Of a stretch of DNA of 64,000 nucleotides, positions 62,676 through 64,000 are shown piece by piece. The stretch is from Candidatus Gastranaerophilales bacterium. Its GTDB lineage: Bacteria; Cyanobacteriota; Vampirovibrionia; Gastranaerophilales; Gastranaerophilaceae. The notes under the pieces were generated by a model. That model was not told the DNA's origin. It did no database searches and saw only the letters and a list, made by a program, of their open reading frames with translations. Location of the stretch: NCBI GenBank assembly GCA_944322755.1, contig CALUPY010000006.1:24157-88156 (forward strand), written 5' to 3'. Both the position numbers and the translations under genes were made by a program. Numbering within the stretch: the stretch's first letter is position 1; each line of letters starts with the position of its first letter.

Positions 62676-63557
62676 TTATCCGATTAGGTTCAAAGCCAAA
62701 GCCGGCAGCTGGTTAGCTTGCACCAGCAGTGTTGCTGATGTTTGCTGCAGAATTTGGGCTTTTGTATAGTTTGCACTTTCTTCTGCTATGTCTGCGTCCA
62801 TAATCGTTGATTTTGCTGATGTTGCGTTTTCTACTGTTGTTACCAGTGAATCTGCTGCTGAATTCAGCCTGTTTTGTGCAGCACCTATTGTTGCTTTTCT
62901 CGTTGTTACATCCTGCAGTGCTACATCAACGTCGGCTATGAATTGAGCTGCTGCTGAAGAATTTGCAAAGGCTTCTTCTATTGTTGTAAATGTTGCATCC
63001 GCACCATATAACTTCAATGCCTGAGCCGATGCATTGGCAAATACGTTTGCTTCTACATAGATTGCGTTCATATCTGCATCTGAATTTGCACCTACCTGCA
63101 GTCTCAAACCTTTACCCTGAGTCTGGGTGTCTATTGAACCGTCTAAAAGATTCAAGCCGTTAAAGTTTGAGGATTTTGCAACCCTGTTAATTTCTGCTAC
63201 ACGTGCGTCTACTTCGTCTTTCATTGCCTGGAGTGATTTGTCATCATATACACCGTTGGCTGCCTGAGTCGCTAGATCTCTGATACGAAGAAGGTTGTCT
63301 TCTATTACTCCGTAGTCGCCTTCTGCCGTCTGCAATACGTTTATCCCTGTTGCTACGTTTGACTGTGCTACTTTTGAACCCCTAATTTGTGTGTTCAGGT
63401 TTGAGGCTACGAACATACCTGCCGCATCATCCGCTGCAGAGTTGATTTTCAAACCTGTTGACATTCTGTTCAGTGCTGTGTTCAGAGAATTTGTTGCACT
63501 GTTTAAGTTTGCCTGCGTTTTTAATGCAGACATGTTTGTGTTAACGATAATTGCCAT
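62676..63557 (-). CDS. Flagellin (variant 3, copy B, 293 residues)
   Basis: Paralogue of copy A with an identical central region; it differs in the N-terminal segment (LNSATN instead of LNNATN) and ends QLPALALNLIG. The ribosome site and leader next to the ATG (GAAAGGAGTACGAC) are conserved with copy A, but the upstream regions then diverge. Its own terminator and dyad site show that both copies are separately transcribed. Confidence 0.95.
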   Translation of the reverse strand: MAIIVNTNMSALKTQANLNSATNSLNTALNRMSTGLKINSAADDAAGMFVASNLNTQIRGSKVAQSNVATGINVLQTAEGDYGVIEDNLLRIRDLATQAANGVYDDKSLQAMKDEVDARVAEINRVAKSSNFNGLNLLDGSIDTQTQGKGLRLQVGANSDADMNAIYVEANVFANASAQALKLYGADATFTTIEEAFANSSAAAQFIADVDVALQDVTTRKATIGAAQNRLNSAADSLVTTVENATSAKSTIMDADIAEESANYTKAQILQQTSATLLVQANQLPALALNLIG

Positions 63558-63796
63558 CGTCGTACTCCTTTCGCATATCCTATTTACTTCCCTGTGAAAA
63601 TAAATTTGTATTTTGTGTATTTTGTATTTTCATAATAAAGGATAAAGTAGGTTATGAGAATTCTTATTTAGTTGGAAAATTTCCATACTAAAGTTGGAAT
63701 TTTTATAAAATTAAACATAAAAAGTATAAAAATGGAGACTGATTATTCTTATGTATTCATCAAAATAGTCTCAAATAAAAAAGATTTATTAAATTT
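63558..63796 (-). other. Upstream region of flagellin copy B
   Basis: AT-rich leader and promoter region. At 63667-63692 TTTAGTTGGAA and TTCCATACTAAA form an imperfect copy of the dyad upstream of copy A, followed by shared AAGTTGGAA. No gene is supported. Confidence 0.5.
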
Positions 63797-63883
63797 AATG
63801 GAGGAAAACGGCGGGAGCTTGCGACTGCCCGCAGCTTGTCTGCTTTTTCGTCGGCGGTTCGAGTCCCCATTATTTTAAACTCC
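63797..63883. repeat. 87-nt direct repeat, unit 1
   Basis: Matches unit 2 with a 117-base offset and about three mismatches, all clustered at 63804-63806 (GAA against CGG). The unit contains the hairpin GCGGGAG / CT-G-CCCGC (loop CTTGCGA), the hairpin GCAG / CTGC, and GGCGGTTCGAGTCCCC, which resembles a tRNA T-arm. A complete tRNA cloverleaf cannot be drawn. It is GC-rich against an AT-rich background. Confidence 0.75.
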
Positions 63884-63886
63884 AAC

Positions 63887-63911
63887 AAAAAAAGACTCCG
63901 AAGAGTCTTTT
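63887..63911 (-). terminator. Terminator between repeat units
   Basis: GACTC / GAGTC stem with a UUCG loop on the minus strand, extended by A-T pairs and followed by seven T residues. On the plus strand the loop is CGAA with only four T residues, so the minus-strand direction fits better. Confidence 0.75.
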
Positions 63912-63913
63912 AA

Positions 63914-64000
63914 AATGGAGCGGAACGGCGGGAGCTTGCGACTGCCCGCAGCTTGTCTGCTTTTTCGTCGGCGGTTCGAGTCCCCATTATTTTAAACTCC
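63914..64000. repeat. 87-nt direct repeat, unit 2 (reaches window edge)
   Basis: Second copy of the GC-rich structured element. It ends at the last base of the window exactly where similarity of unit 1 ends, so more units may follow outside. On the minus strand a 25-codon ORF (MGTRTADEKADKLRAVASSR...) spans it and stops just before the terminator; this is more likely a by-product of the structure than a gene. Confidence 0.75.

Noticed and set aside
63672..63878. Plus-strand ORF running through repeat unit 1 (ends RRRFESPLF)
   Set aside because: The ending is the translation of the T-arm-like sequence; the frame is a by-product of the structured repeat.
1..64000. CRISPR arrays, insertion sequences, prophage or rRNA
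   Set aside because: No regularly spaced short repeats, transposase, integrase, phage structural genes or rRNA-like sequence were seen.

Overview
The window is AT-rich bacterial chromosome, densely packed with housekeeping genes and free of prophage, insertion sequences, rRNA or CRISPR. The cell envelope looks Gram-negative: KDO synthesis (kdsA), both halves of heptose activation (rfaE1, rfaE2), a SurA/PrsA-like lipoprotein and UDP-GlcNAc supply (glmU). The cell is probably motile, with five flagellin-family genes and two PilT-type pilus retraction ATPases. A long MetK, a cyanobacterial-style HNH protein, and several lineage-specific proteins that carry a short Phe-Lys motif near the N-terminus (VSFKG, QTFKA, NFKSN) fit a non-photosynthetic cyanobacterial relative (Gastranaerophilales/Melainabacteria, Vampirovibrionia). 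That placement is an inference from gene content, not a computed phylogeny.

Layout. 1-11400: DNA repair and envelope genes (priA, cut by the window edge; mfd; a PPIase lipoprotein; rfaE1-rfaE2-glmU; a DMT transporter; convergent rph). 11480-20580: metG, a hypothetical protein, prfB with a canonical +1 frameshift site, a phosphoesterase, an MBL-fold hydrolase, a TPR protein, comF, rseP and a matrixin-like protease. 20567-26567: pilT, kdsA, metK, a CCA-adding-type nucleotidyltransferase and rsmE. 26775-33197: a flagellin, the shikimate cluster aroC-aroK-aroB, deoC, recO and a second pilT.

33371-41040: a newly called 51-residue gene, two GH73-like peptidoglycan hydrolases, secD-secF, an XRE/zinc-ribbon protein, crcB, a formyltransferase, an endonuclease-IV-like TIM barrel and an HNH protein. 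41165-46325: a lone sugar-type ABC permease, a newly called 54-residue ribbon-helix-helix protein, a REC-histidine kinase fusion and a lytic transglycosylase. 46329-50436: murC-murB-ddl-ftsQ, a division/cell-wall cluster on the minus strand. 50605-64000: a divergent flagellin-like gene, a radical SAM enzyme coupled to a newly called 58-residue zinc-ribbon gene, bioC-bioG, gltX, prs, a flagellin, recA, a hypothetical protein, recF, two almost identical tandem flagellins, and a direct repeat of an 87-nt structured element that runs into the window edge.

The least explained signals are: (i) the terminal 87-nt tandem element with a tRNA T-arm-like core; (ii) dyad sites sharing CATACTAAAG upstream of three flagellin genes; (iii) an ACATGTAA palindrome directly after the -10 box upstream of prs, recA and a flagellin; (iv) the Phe-Lys N-terminal tag; (v) a short transcript-like unit with mini-ORFs at 42246-42500.
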